From positions 1 through 40,355 of IMG/VR virus record IMGVR_UViG_3300023112_000040: 40,355 nucleotides of DNA, one strand, 5' to 3'. A program made the position numbers and the translations under genes. The notes beneath the pieces were generated by a model. It was not told the origin of the DNA. It did not search any database and saw nothing but the letters and a program-made list of their open reading frames with translations. Below are positions 16,649-24,635 of this stretch, in pieces. Each line of letters opens with the position of its first letter. The first letter of the stretch is position 1. This DNA comes from a virus.

Positions 16649-17116
16649 TTATTGCTGTCTCATATAAGCATCCATTAATTCTTTCATTATTTTCTTAGAT
16701 TCTAAACGACCATTGGTGAAGAATATGTTAATGCCATACTTGATGTGTAACGTAAATACAATTGCAGTCATTACATAACCTTTCATCTTTGAATACTTAG
16801 CACCTTCAAATTCTTTGTTCCTTACATTGGTGTAACTACCATCAATAATTATTGCGAAGTAATCTAAATCATCAGCACGTGCCAGTTCTTTCTTGAATCG
16901 TGCATGACCTTTTCCAAGTGTACCGAATAGATCTGCACAGCTCTTTCTTTCTAATGCGAATTTATCTTCATGTCCTTCAATAGAATAGTCACCAGTCTTC
17001 AAACCTTTTCGTTCAATGTTACCAGTTCTCCACAATGGTTCCTGTTCTCTAGAATCTACTATTATCTTGTAGTCAGTTTTAATCTTTCTCAACTCCTTTG
17101 GTCCTTGCTTCTGCAA
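16649..17116 (-). CDS. ERCC4/XPF-type nuclease
   Basis: About 155 residues. The nuclease core is visible: IVDSREQEP (residues 20-28), KTGDYSI, ALERKSCADLFGTL and GHARFKKEL, matching the GDxnERKxxxD signature of ERCC4 nucleases, which cut branched or flapped DNA. It probably processes replication or recombination intermediates, and it is last in the replication operon. The frame opens with a TTG at 17,116 inside the methyltransferase gene; a second TTG at 17,092 is possible. No HhH domain follows, so it is a minimal domain version. Confidence 0.8.
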   Translation of the reverse strand: MQKQGPKELRKIKTDYKIIVDSREQEPLWRTGNIERKGLKTGDYSIEGHEDKFALERKSCADLFGTLGKGHARFKKELARADDLDYFAIIIDGSYTNVRNKEFEGAKYSKMKGYVMTAIVFTLHIKYGINIFFTNGRLESKKIMKELMDAYMRQQ

Positions 17117-18473
17117 TCTTTACATATTCTTCTTCTCTTTCAAATCCTATAAAATTAAAATCTTCACTCTTTGCAGCCATTCCAGTTGTTCCGCTTCCGA
17201 TGAAAGGGTCAAGAACTATTCCGTTCTTTGGTGTTACTAATCTTACTAAATATCTCATTAGCTTTAATGGTTTTACAGTTGGATGCATGTTGGATTCAAC
17301 ACCAATATTCCTTTCTGCCTTGCTCGTCTTCGCACAATAGAAGAATCTGGAAGCACCACCAACATCATTATGTCCTCTTTCTGATTTATAATTCAAATCA
17401 CCAGTTCCATAAACTTCACTATCATCAAAGCCTCTTCCCATTTTAGATTTTTTAGATTTTGTAGTTCCACTCTGTTCATCTAGTAATCTTCCAGCTTCCT
17501 CGTCAAGGATTATGTTCGCAGGGAAACGACCTGTTGTTGATACACTCCCTGAAGGTCTCTTTAAATCAGTTCCATTAAAAACTTCTTCATCAGTTCTTCC
17601 TCTTCTAATAAAACCGGCTTGTGGATTTACTCTTTCTTCAGTTCCAATCCTACACGCATCGATATTAATACCGCCAGTACCAAACTTCAAAACATTACTA
17701 GCAACAGTCTTCTCACCTAAAGGTTTACGAGCAACAACGATAGGTTCGTGTGCTGGTTTAAGAGCAGTACCCCAACCATCCCACTTTTTTGCATTGTCAG
17801 TTTTTGGGATTGTAATATCCCATTCTTTTTGAATACCAATTCCGAATTTTGATTCTTTAGCATTTCTACCATCTTTACCAACAACATCTCTTTCTGATTC
17901 ATTTATCATATAATCATAATCGTCAGATATATTCAAAACCTTTTTTAATTTTTGCCACTCATCTTTTGACGGAATCTTATGTCCAGTTTCATAAAAAACA
18001 GTTCCACCGATATTATAATATTTATTCTCACATAATTCTCCCAGTTGCCTTAAATTTAAACCTTTTTTTAATCTATGTTCTTTTATTATTTTACCAATTT
18101 TTTTAAATGCCTCTAAAACTTCAGGTTTTTTATCAATCGCTTTCCCAATGTTCAACGATTTTGGGAATCCTGAACCGTACAACCACATTATCTGGTCACG
18201 AATTTCAAACCCGCTATCCTCAATATTAATCGCCATACGATGATAAGTACGACTTCCAGCAAAAGAAAGTAAATGTCCACCAGGTTTCAAAACCCTTAAA
18301 CACTCTTTCCAAATATCAACACTAGGAACGTCATAATCCCATTTCTTACCCATGAACGATAATCCGTAAGGTGGATCAGTAACTATACTATCAACGATGT
18401 TGTCTTCCAACTCTTTTAATCCGTCAAAACAATCCATGTTATGGACTTTATTTAATTCTAAATTCATCATCAT
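17079..18473 (-). CDS. site-specific DNA methyltransferase with inserted helix-turn-helix
   Basis: 464 residues. DPPYGLSFMGKKW (residues 33-45) is the catalytic DPPY motif and LDPFIGSGTTGMAA (421-434) is the SAM-binding motif near the C-terminus, the order of beta-class N4/N6 methylases. MHPTVKPLKLM precedes it. Residues about 122-185 (KKIGKIIKEHRLKKGLNLRQLG) look like an XRE-type helix-turn-helix inserted in the middle, interrupting IGKAIDKK and ERDVVGK, which are adjacent in relatives. No restriction nuclease is adjacent, so self-protection against host restriction is likely. Three ATGs in a row open the gene; the AGAGGA spacing favours the second or third (18,470 or 18,467). Confidence 0.85.
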   Translation of the reverse strand: MMMNLELNKVHNMDCFDGLKELEDNIVDSIVTDPPYGLSFMGKKWDYDVPSVDIWKECLRVLKPGGHLLSFAGSRTYHRMAINIEDSGFEIRDQIMWLYGSGFPKSLNIGKAIDKKPEVLEAFKKIGKIIKEHRLKKGLNLRQLGELCENKYYNIGGTVFYETGHKIPSKDEWQKLKKVLNISDDYDYMINESERDVVGKDGRNAKESKFGIGIQKEWDITIPKTDNAKKWDGWGTALKPAHEPIVVARKPLGEKTVASNVLKFGTGGINIDACRIGTEERVNPQAGFIRRGRTDEEVFNGTDLKRPSGSVSTTGRFPANIILDEEAGRLLDEQSGTTKSKKSKMGRGFDDSEVYGTGDLNYKSERGHNDVGGASRFFYCAKTSKAERNIGVESNMHPTVKPLKLMRYLVRLVTPKNGIVLDPFIGSGTTGMAAKSEDFNFIGFEREEEYVKIAEARTKGVEKD

Positions 18474-18518
18474 ATCCTCTTTTTAAAAATAAAGGGGAAT
18501 CTCACCCCAGCTATTGTT

Positions 18519-18878
18519 CTACTCTACTAACTCAACATCGTATGTTGTTGAACTACCTTCACCAAGTCTCTTAACACTTACTGTTATTTCCTTGTCTTGG
18601 TCAGTTCCTCTAAGCACTTGTTCCGCTGCTCTCAAAAACGGAACGCTACTTGTACTTAAAATTAAGTCAACAGGTTTTCCGTCTTGGTTAATTACTGGTG
18701 CTTCTAAGAAAGCTTTCATTTCAGTTTCTTCACTTTGGTATTTCTTGCCTTCTCTTGATACTAATTTCCAGCTCTTAAGAACAATCTTTGTTCTAACTCC
18801 AATCTCAAACTTGATGAAACTTCCACCTAGCTTTACTTCGTCCCAACTAATTACTTTTTCATTTTTTTCTTGTGTCAT
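18519..18878 (-). CDS. probable single-stranded DNA-binding protein
   Basis: 119 residues with an excellent AGGAGGTC site before the ATG at 18,878. The sequence (WDEVKLGGSFIKFEIGVRTK, then VLKSWKLVSREGKKY) has alternating strands compatible with an OB fold, and an acidic end (TTYDVELVE), as in many ssDNA-binding proteins. It lies between PolB and the methyltransferase. Its leader carries an elaborate RNA fold (18,932-19,028) that could control its translation, as T4 gp32 does through its own mRNA pseudoknot. The SSB call is inference. Confidence 0.45.
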   Translation of the reverse strand: MTQEKNEKVISWDEVKLGGSFIKFEIGVRTKIVLKSWKLVSREGKKYQSEETEMKAFLEAPVINQDGKPVDLILSTSSVPFLRAAEQVLRGTDQDKEITVSVKRLGEGSSTTYDVELVE

Positions 18879-18931
18879 ATTTTCGACCTCCTAGCCGCAG
18901 CTTTGTCTGATTTTTGACTGTGAATGTGAGT

Positions 18932-19028
18932 GGCGTGGAGACTCAAGGTTTTTGGGAACAAAGAGGGTCCTCCACGCCTATCAGTTGTGAGAGAGGTGAT
19001 GGGGTTGGATACCCAAAAAACTCACAAC
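18932..19028 (-). promoter_or_regulatory. two-hairpin kissing-loop leader RNA
   Basis: In the 157 bases between PolB and the next minus-strand gene, two perfect hairpins lie side by side: GTTGTGAG/CTCACAAC (984-991 with 19,021-19,028; 18,9xx numbering for the first) and GGCGTGGAG/CTCCACGCC (18,932-18,940 with 18,970-18,978). Each has a 29-base loop. TTTTTGGG (18,949-18,956) in one loop is fully complementary to CCCAAAAA (19,012-19,019) in the other. A small GGGT/ACCC hairpin competes. Reading on the minus strand, this sits about 55 bases before the start codon. Likely a translational control element or riboswitch-like fold; a DNA-level role is also possible. Confidence 0.6.
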
Positions 19029-19035
19029 ATGACTA

Positions 19036-20799
19036 TTAATCAATGAATGGTTCCAACTCCTTCATTGTTTTGTCAAGCACCAAATCATCGATGTCTAATT
19101 GCATTGCATCTTCTGCACTGCAATACTTCTTTCCTTTTCCGATGTTTCCAATCTTGGTGTTCTTTATCAAAAAGTGTGTACCCTCACCTAGCTCACTTGC
19201 TATTTGGTGTTGGATGCTTGTCTTACTTGCATAACTTTCTGGTGACTTGACATTGTATTCTCTTCCTATTACTGTGATGTCTTCTTCCAACTCTTCCTTT
19301 ATCATATCGTTGATAAATTCTAGTGGAAATTTTATTGATTGTCTATCAATTATCCTATCCTTAATTCGTTTAAATATCTTTTGGCTAAGCTTAGTTGAAT
19401 CGTGTTTGATTATTGAAAGTCCTTTTATAATTAATTTATCATCGTTGTTAATTCCAATGTAATGTTTCTTTTTGAACAACCATACTTTCTTGAACACATC
19501 ATCTATATCCAATTTGAAACTATCCATTGGGAATGGTACGTTGTCTAATATATTTTTTACAATGATATTACATATCTTCTTAAAATCTTCAAGTGTTTTA
19601 CCATCAGGTATTTGAACGAAACATGAATCAGTGTCTCCATAGATAACATTAAATCCAAGTACTTCAAAAGATTCCTTTGTGAAGTTCAACATTCTCCTCC
19701 CGATGATAGTGCAATCACCACTTGTTGTCAGGTTGAATACATTCTTGAATATTGGTGAACCAGATAATCCATAGATAGTATTGATTACAACTTTAAGACT
19801 CTGTTCTCTTGGGTCTCCTAACTTCTTGAACTCAACCCGCTTAGTGTATATTGTCTTAAGCACTTTCTCAATCACACCCATTTCATCATCCTTGTAGTTT
19901 GTTTGTAACAGACCTTTGAACATTTTTCCACCCTTCCAATTACCATCAGGTGATGGGTTAAACAAATTACACATCATCATAATGTGTGGGTATAGTGAAC
20001 TGAAATCTGCATATACTATCTGACCTTCTGCATAGGAAACCGTGGGGTCCAATACGAATCCACCATGATTAACTGGTTTGACTTCCTTTGCTTCCTCATC
20101 GTCTTCAAAGTCCAGGTTGAATCCTGCCAAGTGTGATAATACTGAGTAAGCGTAACTTCCGAAACTTGTCCTGATGTAATTAAGGTTCATAATATTCTTA
20201 TCATTCACGTACTCTTTATACGAATCAAAGTATTCAACATAGTATTCAAACAACTTACGTGTCAATAATATATCCTTGTATAGGTATTTGTATATTTCAT
20301 CCAATTCTTCCTTAGTCCATTCGTCCTTCTGGAATATTCTATAATCAATATCTCCTTTAGTAGTTTTGAATCCAAGAGCCTCGCAGACAGTTTTCAACTT
20401 CCTGTTAGGTAATGTAGCCATTGGTTTCCCATTAGGCATTTTAATATAAGCTTCACGATTAGGTCTCTTCCTCGCATGGTCATATAATACTTTCAAACCA
20501 TCGAAGCAGATTTTGTATTCCATCTCGTAGCCATTGTTCATCATAATTGGTGCATCGAAATCTTTGTTGTTAAATCCTATTAATATTCTATGTTCATCTA
20601 TCAGTTCTTGTATCTTATGATGTTCATCTTTGTGTAACAGGAAGTATTTTTCATGCAGGTATGAGTAGCATCCAAAGAATTTCATCTGTGCTGTTTCAAT
20701 ATTCAAACCATCTGTTTCAATATCAAATACCAAACAACTTCTTATGGCTGGTTGATTCAACACAACTTCATTATCCGTTTTGTATTCAGCTACTTTCAT
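19036..20799 (-). CDS. polB: family B DNA polymerase (compact)
   Basis: 587 residues with all key motifs. The 3'-5' exonuclease has VFDIETDG (residues 24-31, Exo I), GFNNKDFDAP (75-84, Exo II) and YLYKDILLT (172-180, Exo III). The polymerase has VYADFSSLYPHI (262-273, motif A), KVVINTIYGLSGS (336-348, motif B) and VIYGDTDSCF (385-394, motif C). Spacing between motifs A and B is too short for the large inserts of protein-primed enzymes. It is far shorter than cellular archaeal PolB (about 780 residues), with little N-terminal domain. It starts by a 4-base overlap with the helicase stop, in the same operon, and is the replicative polymerase. Confidence 0.95.
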   Translation of the reverse strand: MKVAEYKTDNEVVLNQPAIRSCLVFDIETDGLNIETAQMKFFGCYSYLHEKYFLLHKDEHHKIQELIDEHRILIGFNNKDFDAPIMMNNGYEMEYKICFDGLKVLYDHARKRPNREAYIKMPNGKPMATLPNRKLKTVCEALGFKTTKGDIDYRIFQKDEWTKEELDEIYKYLYKDILLTRKLFEYYVEYFDSYKEYVNDKNIMNLNYIRTSFGSYAYSVLSHLAGFNLDFEDDEEAKEVKPVNHGGFVLDPTVSYAEGQIVYADFSSLYPHIMMMCNLFNPSPDGNWKGGKMFKGLLQTNYKDDEMGVIEKVLKTIYTKRVEFKKLGDPREQSLKVVINTIYGLSGSPIFKNVFNLTTSGDCTIIGRRMLNFTKESFEVLGFNVIYGDTDSCFVQIPDGKTLEDFKKICNIIVKNILDNVPFPMDSFKLDIDDVFKKVWLFKKKHYIGINNDDKLIIKGLSIIKHDSTKLSQKIFKRIKDRIIDRQSIKFPLEFINDMIKEELEEDITVIGREYNVKSPESYASKTSIQHQIASELGEGTHFLIKNTKIGNIGKGKKYCSAEDAMQLDIDDLVLDKTMKELEPFID

Positions 20800-22946
20800 T
20801 CTTCTTCCACCTCAAACTTCTCTTCAACCACATCTTTCTTAAATTTAATACCAGTCCAAACTTTTGTCAACACACCACCATTACTTTTGACACTTTGATT
20901 GGACCCAATCTCCACCAATTTGGGGTTACGTTTCTGTGGACTCTCAGGTACACATTTATGTTCACGACAATACTCAGTGTATGCTCTGTTCAAATTATCA
21001 ACAGGTATATTATCAATACCTGAGTATTCAATTTCATCATCTAAGAACGCTGCGAAACTACTTGCCTTCCTTATCCAAGTCTTTCTCATTGTCTCATTAG
21101 TTGTACTAATACTGAATTTGTTGTTAGTTCTCAGTCTTTTCAATCCTTCCAATGCCCATGTCAACAGACCAGTCATTTCTTTTGATGTTGATATTGTGTC
21201 AAGTATTCTCTTATCTGCTTTCTTATCCATCTTATCGATTGGATTGTCAATGAATTGGTAAGGGAAGTCTATTAGTATCCATCGTTCCCAGAACCCAGGA
21301 CTCGTATCGTTCACGTATGGTAACTGGTTACATGCGAAAACCATTTTTGCATAGTTCTTGAACTCAATTGCTGTTAGGAATTTCCTGTCAGCTGTTAGAG
21401 TATCTTCACCAGTTACTTGTTTGAACATTCCTGTTTCTTTTAAATCTGAGTCACTCAAATCTCCAGATAGATTTGCCAGTTTGTTATGTAATTTTGATGT
21501 TATGAAGTTGTCAACTCCAATTTTCTGTAGAGGTATTGAACATGTGTTTACTTTTCCAATAAACATTTCCATTAGATTTAATGTCTTACCTTTTCCATTA
21601 CGTCCAGTTCCTAAGAACATGAATGCGTGTTGGTACTTGTAATCTCTTAATAATAAATATCCGAATAGTTCTTGTATTACTCTCTTGTCTTTCTCATCAA
21701 TTAATATACTATCAAAGAAATCCAATATCTTTTCTGGTTTAATCAATGGGTCGTACACGATTTGTATCTTGTTAAAGAATCTATACTTCGGTGTGAATGA
21801 TTCCAGTTCTAATTTTTCTAAATCTAACACACCATTTAATACTGGTATCTTGTTTATGTTTTCGTTGATAAAAAAGTCATCAGCATTTATCGCTGTGTCT
21901 GCCATTATCTTTTCTATTACTTGTTGAACGAATCCTATTTTATATAACTGTCCTAATATTTCTCTACAGAACTCTTTGATGTAACTCTTTCCTTCTGGTA
22001 CATATATTCCTTCTTTGTAGACCCATATTTCTTGTTTCTCATCGCTTCTTATTGTATAGATGTTGTGCATCTTTACCAATTCATGTGCTAATGATTCACT
22101 TGCCTCGTGCCTTGTCTTCATGTCACCATATTTAGTTAGCACGTCAATCTTATAATCATCTTTTAGACCTGCCATTTCTGCCAATGCTTTCTTTGATGTT
22201 GTGAAGCTACAATTGTTCATTTTCATGTGTAGTTGGAATAACCCACCGTGCTGTCCACAATGGAAGCAATTCCATACACTATCTGTATATGAGAAGCACT
22301 GTCCTCCTTCACTTGTGTGACCTAATGGACACATTCCAGGATTTTCTTTATGGTCTAATAAATCTCTGATGTCAATTTTCTCTTTTATTGCTCGGCATAC
22401 TTCATCTGTTTCGTATTCCAGAGCCTTTTTCTTCTTCCCATCTTCTCCTACTATTATAACATCGTCTTGTACATTCTTTAGAATTTCACATATCATGTTA
22501 TATGGTATTGTTGCAATTTCTCTTGGGTTTACTATTTTATAATCTCTTCCGTTATCCAATACTGTTCCAGGTCCAATTACTTGTGTCCCTTTCCCTTGGA
22601 AGTCAAATATACGTTCTCCTTTCTCATTATCTGCTCTGAATCCTTTTGGTGTGTCTACACCTGTCACGTGGAAGTAGAAGTGATACAGACCTTTTCCTGC
22701 AGTCTGTGTTGTAAATGTGTTAGTTACCTTTTCAATTTGTAGAAGTTTGTTTTGTATTTTTTCGTTATCGCAGTCGATAACCATTAGATTGTTGTTACCG
22801 CATAATACACCGTACTTTGTGATTCCTTTGGTTTTTATTTCATCGTAATCATAATTAGCAATTGATGTCCAACCTGTTTCTATTGGTCTTTTTTCATTGT
22901 TTACTATTATGAATCTCTCGTTCTTCAGTTGTTGTGGTATCTCCAT
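20796..22946 (-). CDS. primase-polymerase / D5-like SF3 helicase
   Basis: 716 residues. N-terminal prim-pol: YGVLCGNNNLMVIDCD (residues 45-60, catalytic acidic residues), TQTAGKGLYHFYF (80-92) and FDFQGKGTQVIGPGT (114-128). Next comes a CHC2-type zinc finger: C206, H210, C227, C230. The C-terminal SF3/D5 helicase has FLGTGRNGKGKT (Walker A, 444-455), LSGDLSDSDL (Walker B region, 493-502), and VFACNQLPYV with FWERWILIDFP (motif C and after). It both primes and unwinds. AGAGGAT precedes the ATG at 22,946, which lies inside the end of the regulator gene. Such a fusion is common in archaeal viruses and plasmids. Confidence 0.95.
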   Translation of the reverse strand: MEIPQQLKNERFIIVNNEKRPIETGWTSIANYDYDEIKTKGITKYGVLCGNNNLMVIDCDNEKIQNKLLQIEKVTNTFTTQTAGKGLYHFYFHVTGVDTPKGFRADNEKGERIFDFQGKGTQVIGPGTVLDNGRDYKIVNPREIATIPYNMICEILKNVQDDVIIVGEDGKKKKALEYETDEVCRAIKEKIDIRDLLDHKENPGMCPLGHTSEGGQCFSYTDSVWNCFHCGQHGGLFQLHMKMNNCSFTTSKKALAEMAGLKDDYKIDVLTKYGDMKTRHEASESLAHELVKMHNIYTIRSDEKQEIWVYKEGIYVPEGKSYIKEFCREILGQLYKIGFVQQVIEKIMADTAINADDFFINENINKIPVLNGVLDLEKLELESFTPKYRFFNKIQIVYDPLIKPEKILDFFDSILIDEKDKRVIQELFGYLLLRDYKYQHAFMFLGTGRNGKGKTLNLMEMFIGKVNTCSIPLQKIGVDNFITSKLHNKLANLSGDLSDSDLKETGMFKQVTGEDTLTADRKFLTAIEFKNYAKMVFACNQLPYVNDTSPGFWERWILIDFPYQFIDNPIDKMDKKADKRILDTISTSKEMTGLLTWALEGLKRLRTNNKFSISTTNETMRKTWIRKASSFAAFLDDEIEYSGIDNIPVDNLNRAYTEYCREHKCVPESPQKRNPKLVEIGSNQSVKSNGGVLTKVWTGIKFKKDVVEEKFEVEEE

Positions 22947-23169
22947 TTTTAGTATCCTCTTTTTTTAACTCATCACTTTTTGTTTCTTGGTTCCCTACCC
23001 AACCATTACTATTTCTTTCGGGATTTCCTTTCCACTTGTAAATTTTAATAAATCCATCTTCTTCAAAATATTCAAATATAATAGAATCAAACATTTGTAA
23101 ATTTAAATTGTCTATCATCTTCTTTGGAATGAATGTTGCTCCATCCCTTTTTGTCCTTGCTATCTTCAT
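22894..23169 (-). CDS. AbrB-like (swapped-hairpin) transcription regulator
   Basis: 91 residues from the ATG at 23,169; a TTG at 23,181 is less likely because the TATA box lies 26 bases before the ATG (leaderless). RTKRDGATFIPKKMIDNLNL followed by FDSIIFEYFEEDGFIKIYKW is the AbrB/SpoVT pattern: a strand, a PxxxxxxL turn and a hairpin. The remainder is a charged tail. As first gene of the replication operon it may repress its own promoter and the divergent one, for example through the inverted repeats at 23,220-23,327. Confidence 0.55.
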   Translation of the reverse strand: MKIARTKRDGATFIPKKMIDNLNLQMFDSIIFEYFEEDGFIKIYKWKGNPERNSNGWVGNQETKSDELKKEDTKNGDTTTTEEREIHNSKQ

Positions 23170-23190
23170 AATTCTATCCAAAACATTTTA

Positions 23191-23200
23191 GTTTATAAAC
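23191..23200 (-). promoter_or_regulatory. TATA box of the replication operon
   Basis: GTTTATAAAC is a perfect palindrome whose minus-strand reading lies about 26 bases upstream of the ATG at 23,169. Preceded by GAAAA on the minus strand (BRE-like). This is the only evident promoter for the operon running to 16,649. Confidence 0.6.
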
Positions 23201-23219
23201 TTTTCTAGTCTAGAGAATA

Positions 23220-23327
23220 CAAGACTTACCAAACTTACCAAATAACCCCTATATTATTTTAATACTAAGAAAAGTATAATATATAGTAGGAAAAAAATAA
23301 TGCCATTATTTGGTAAGTCTTGTAAGT
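23220..23327. repeat. inverted iteron-like repeats flanking an AT-rich dyad; candidate origin or operator
   Basis: ACTTACCAA is repeated twice in tandem (224-232 and 233-241 of 23,2xx) and appears inverted at 23,310-23,318 with a degenerate fourth copy at 23,320-23,327. CAAGACTTACC and AAATAA on the left match TTATTT and GGTAAGTCTTG on the right. Between them is an AT-rich stretch with its own dyad symmetry (ATACT at 23,262 with AGTAT at 23,273). It lies between the divergent promoters of the replication operon and the small-gene operon. It could be the replication origin, the binding site of the AbrB-like regulator, or both. Confidence 0.55.
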
Positions 23328-23396
23328 TATCGAGGACAGAAAATAAAGCATAGTCTGTAACATATATACCAAAATGATTTTAAGAGCAAAATAGGA

Positions 23397-23428
23397 AGGT
23401 TTATATAGTAGTATGCCTATTAATACTA
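23397..23428 (+). promoter_or_regulatory. archaeal promoter with start-site palindrome
   Basis: GAAGGTTTATATAG (TATA centred near 23,404) lies about 27 bases before the ATG at 23,431, fitting a leaderless mRNA. TAGTAT (23,409-23,414) and ATACTA (23,423-23,428) make a palindrome covering the expected start site, a likely operator, perhaps for the small ribbon-helix-helix-like protein encoded next. Confidence 0.65.
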
Positions 23429-23430
23429 TT

Positions 23431-23568
23431 ATGGTTAAAAAATTTAAATCAATCAATGTTAGTGAAGAGACTTATGCTAAATTATTGCAGAAAGGTTCTA
23501 TGGCTGATACATTCGATTCTTTAATATCTAAACTTCTGGAGGAAGATAATGAAAGCGATAAATTTTGA
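23431..23568 (+). CDS. VapB-like antitoxin / small ribbon-helix-helix protein
   Basis: 45 residues: MVKKFKSINVSEETYAKLLQ, then FDSLISKLLEEDN. A short strand with INVSEETYAKL and a following helix is the pattern of archaeal VapB-type antitoxins and related DNA-binding proteins. It is the first gene behind the 23,397 promoter, with a palindrome at the start site that it may bind. No toxin gene follows; the next gene is an HNH nuclease that it overlaps by 20 bases. Confidence 0.55.
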   Translation: MVKKFKSINVSEETYAKLLQKGSMADTFDSLISKLLEEDNESDKF

Positions 23569-23965
23569 AGGTAAGAAATTACCGTTATGTTATACTAAAA
23601 GAATTAGCAAGATAAAAATAATTAAATGTGTAGAAAGAGTGAAAAGAATAAAGATTGTTGAACAAAACAATACATGTGAGAAGTGTAATAAAAGATTTAC
23701 AAAAGGTTTGTTAGAAATAGACCATATATTTCCAATATCACTTGGTGGTTCAAATGATGTTGATAATTTACAAATACTTTGTAAAGGATGTCATTCAATC
23801 AAAACAAGAAAAGATTTTAAAATAATAAGTTTATCAAAACAGTCAGGTTTTGTAAGAAAAGGTGGTTGTTACTGGTTTTTATACATAACACCAATAGAAT
23901 CACTGCATTTTTATAATTATATGAGTGCTATGTTAGACAAAGTCAAAAGTGTAGAAGAGGTGTAG
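23549..23965 (+). CDS. HNH endonuclease
   Basis: 138 residues. CEKCNKRF (residues 48-55) and CKGCHSIKTRKD give the two zinc-binding pairs, and LEIDHIFPISLGGSNDVDN (about 62-80) is the HNH active site (DH, N and H in place). CTGGAGGAAG precedes the ATG. Virus HNH enzymes act either in packaging, next to terminase genes, or as homing nucleases. Here a possible small terminase subunit follows at once and TerL lies 3.7 kb downstream, so a packaging role is plausible. Confidence 0.85.
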   Translation: MKAINFEGKKLPLCYTKRISKIKIIKCVERVKRIKIVEQNNTCEKCNKRFTKGLLEIDHIFPISLGGSNDVDNLQILCKGCHSIKTRKDFKIISLSKQSGFVRKGGCYWFLYITPIESLHFYNYMSAMLDKVKSVEEV

Positions 23966-23968
23966 AAG

Positions 23969-24361
23969 GTGCATAAGCTAATTAGTGGAGCAAAAGCACA
24001 TAAATTAACACCAGCTGAGAAATTAAAAGGTGCTGTTCAGTCGACACAGAAGAAGAAAATGGCTGCACAGTTGAGAGAGCTTAAGAAAAAAGGTCTATCA
24101 GATGCAGTTGCCAAAGAAACTATCGAGATGATGTTGAATCCAGATTACTCAGCATTACAGATAATTCAAAGGATTCAAGCACTTGACCAATCAGTTGGTG
24201 ACACAAAAACATTTCAACAATCAGAACGATTAGTGAATATGATTTCCAACTTTCATAAATTGCATCATGGCGACAAGCAAATCAACACAGTTAATAACAC
24301 TCAAATTAATATACTTACTGACCAGGACATGTCAGAGATATTGGGAAGGTTGAAGAAATGA
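23969..24361 (+). CDS. possible terminase small subunit
   Basis: 130 residues from a GTG. Entirely helical: an N-terminal basic helix region (KLTPAEKLKGAVQSTQKKKM), a central coiled segment, and a C-terminal strand-rich end (NTVNNTQINILTDQDMSE). Many small terminase subunits have a similar helical body and end with repeats around INIL. It follows an HNH nuclease, as in many packaging modules, but TerL is more than 3 kb away. The assignment is tentative; a generic DNA-binding protein is the alternative. Confidence 0.35.
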   Translation: MHKLISGAKAHKLTPAEKLKGAVQSTQKKKMAAQLRELKKKGLSDAVAKETIEMMLNPDYSALQIIQRIQALDQSVGDTKTFQQSERLVNMISNFHKLHHGDKQINTVNNTQINILTDQDMSEILGRLKK

Positions 24362-24516
24362 GTGATGATAATGTTTTAACAATTGAGAGATTTGAAGAAG
24401 CATTTGAAGAATATAAAAAATATAATTATGATAAAAAACCTGTTGGTATAGATATTACTGGTAGATTTTATACTCAAAAAGAAATGGATGAAATAAGGGA
24501 TGGTGGGAAGAAATGA
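24358..24516 (+). CDS. 52-residue acidic protein
   Basis: MSDDNVLTIERFEEAFEEYK and so on, ending EMDEIRDGGKK. Overlaps both neighbours by 4 bases (ATGA). Probably helical; no family recognised. Confidence 0.5.
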   Translation: MSDDNVLTIERFEEAFEEYKKYNYDKKPVGIDITGRFYTQKEMDEIRDGGKK

Positions 24517-24635
24517 TATTAGATATATTACTTTGGATTTGTGTTATTATGTTAATTATTAGTAATCACATGCAAGGTAAATTTATGTTAGAGTTTTATA
24601 ATGAATTCAATTGGTTTAGGAATGAGAAAAAATGA
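24513..24635 (+). CDS. 40-residue single-pass membrane peptide
   Basis: MILDILLWICVIMLIISNHM is a hydrophobic segment at the N-terminus, followed by a charged tail (YNEFNWFRNEKK). Coupled by ATGA overlaps. Small membrane peptides in this operon could act in lysis or superinfection exclusion, but nothing shows this. Confidence 0.5.
   Translation: MILDILLWICVIMLIISNHMQGKFMLEFYNEFNWFRNEKK

Noticed and set aside
17098-17832. Plus-strand frames inside the methyltransferase gene
   Set aside because: They are shadows of a strongly supported minus-strand gene, with no ribosome binding sites or domain features.
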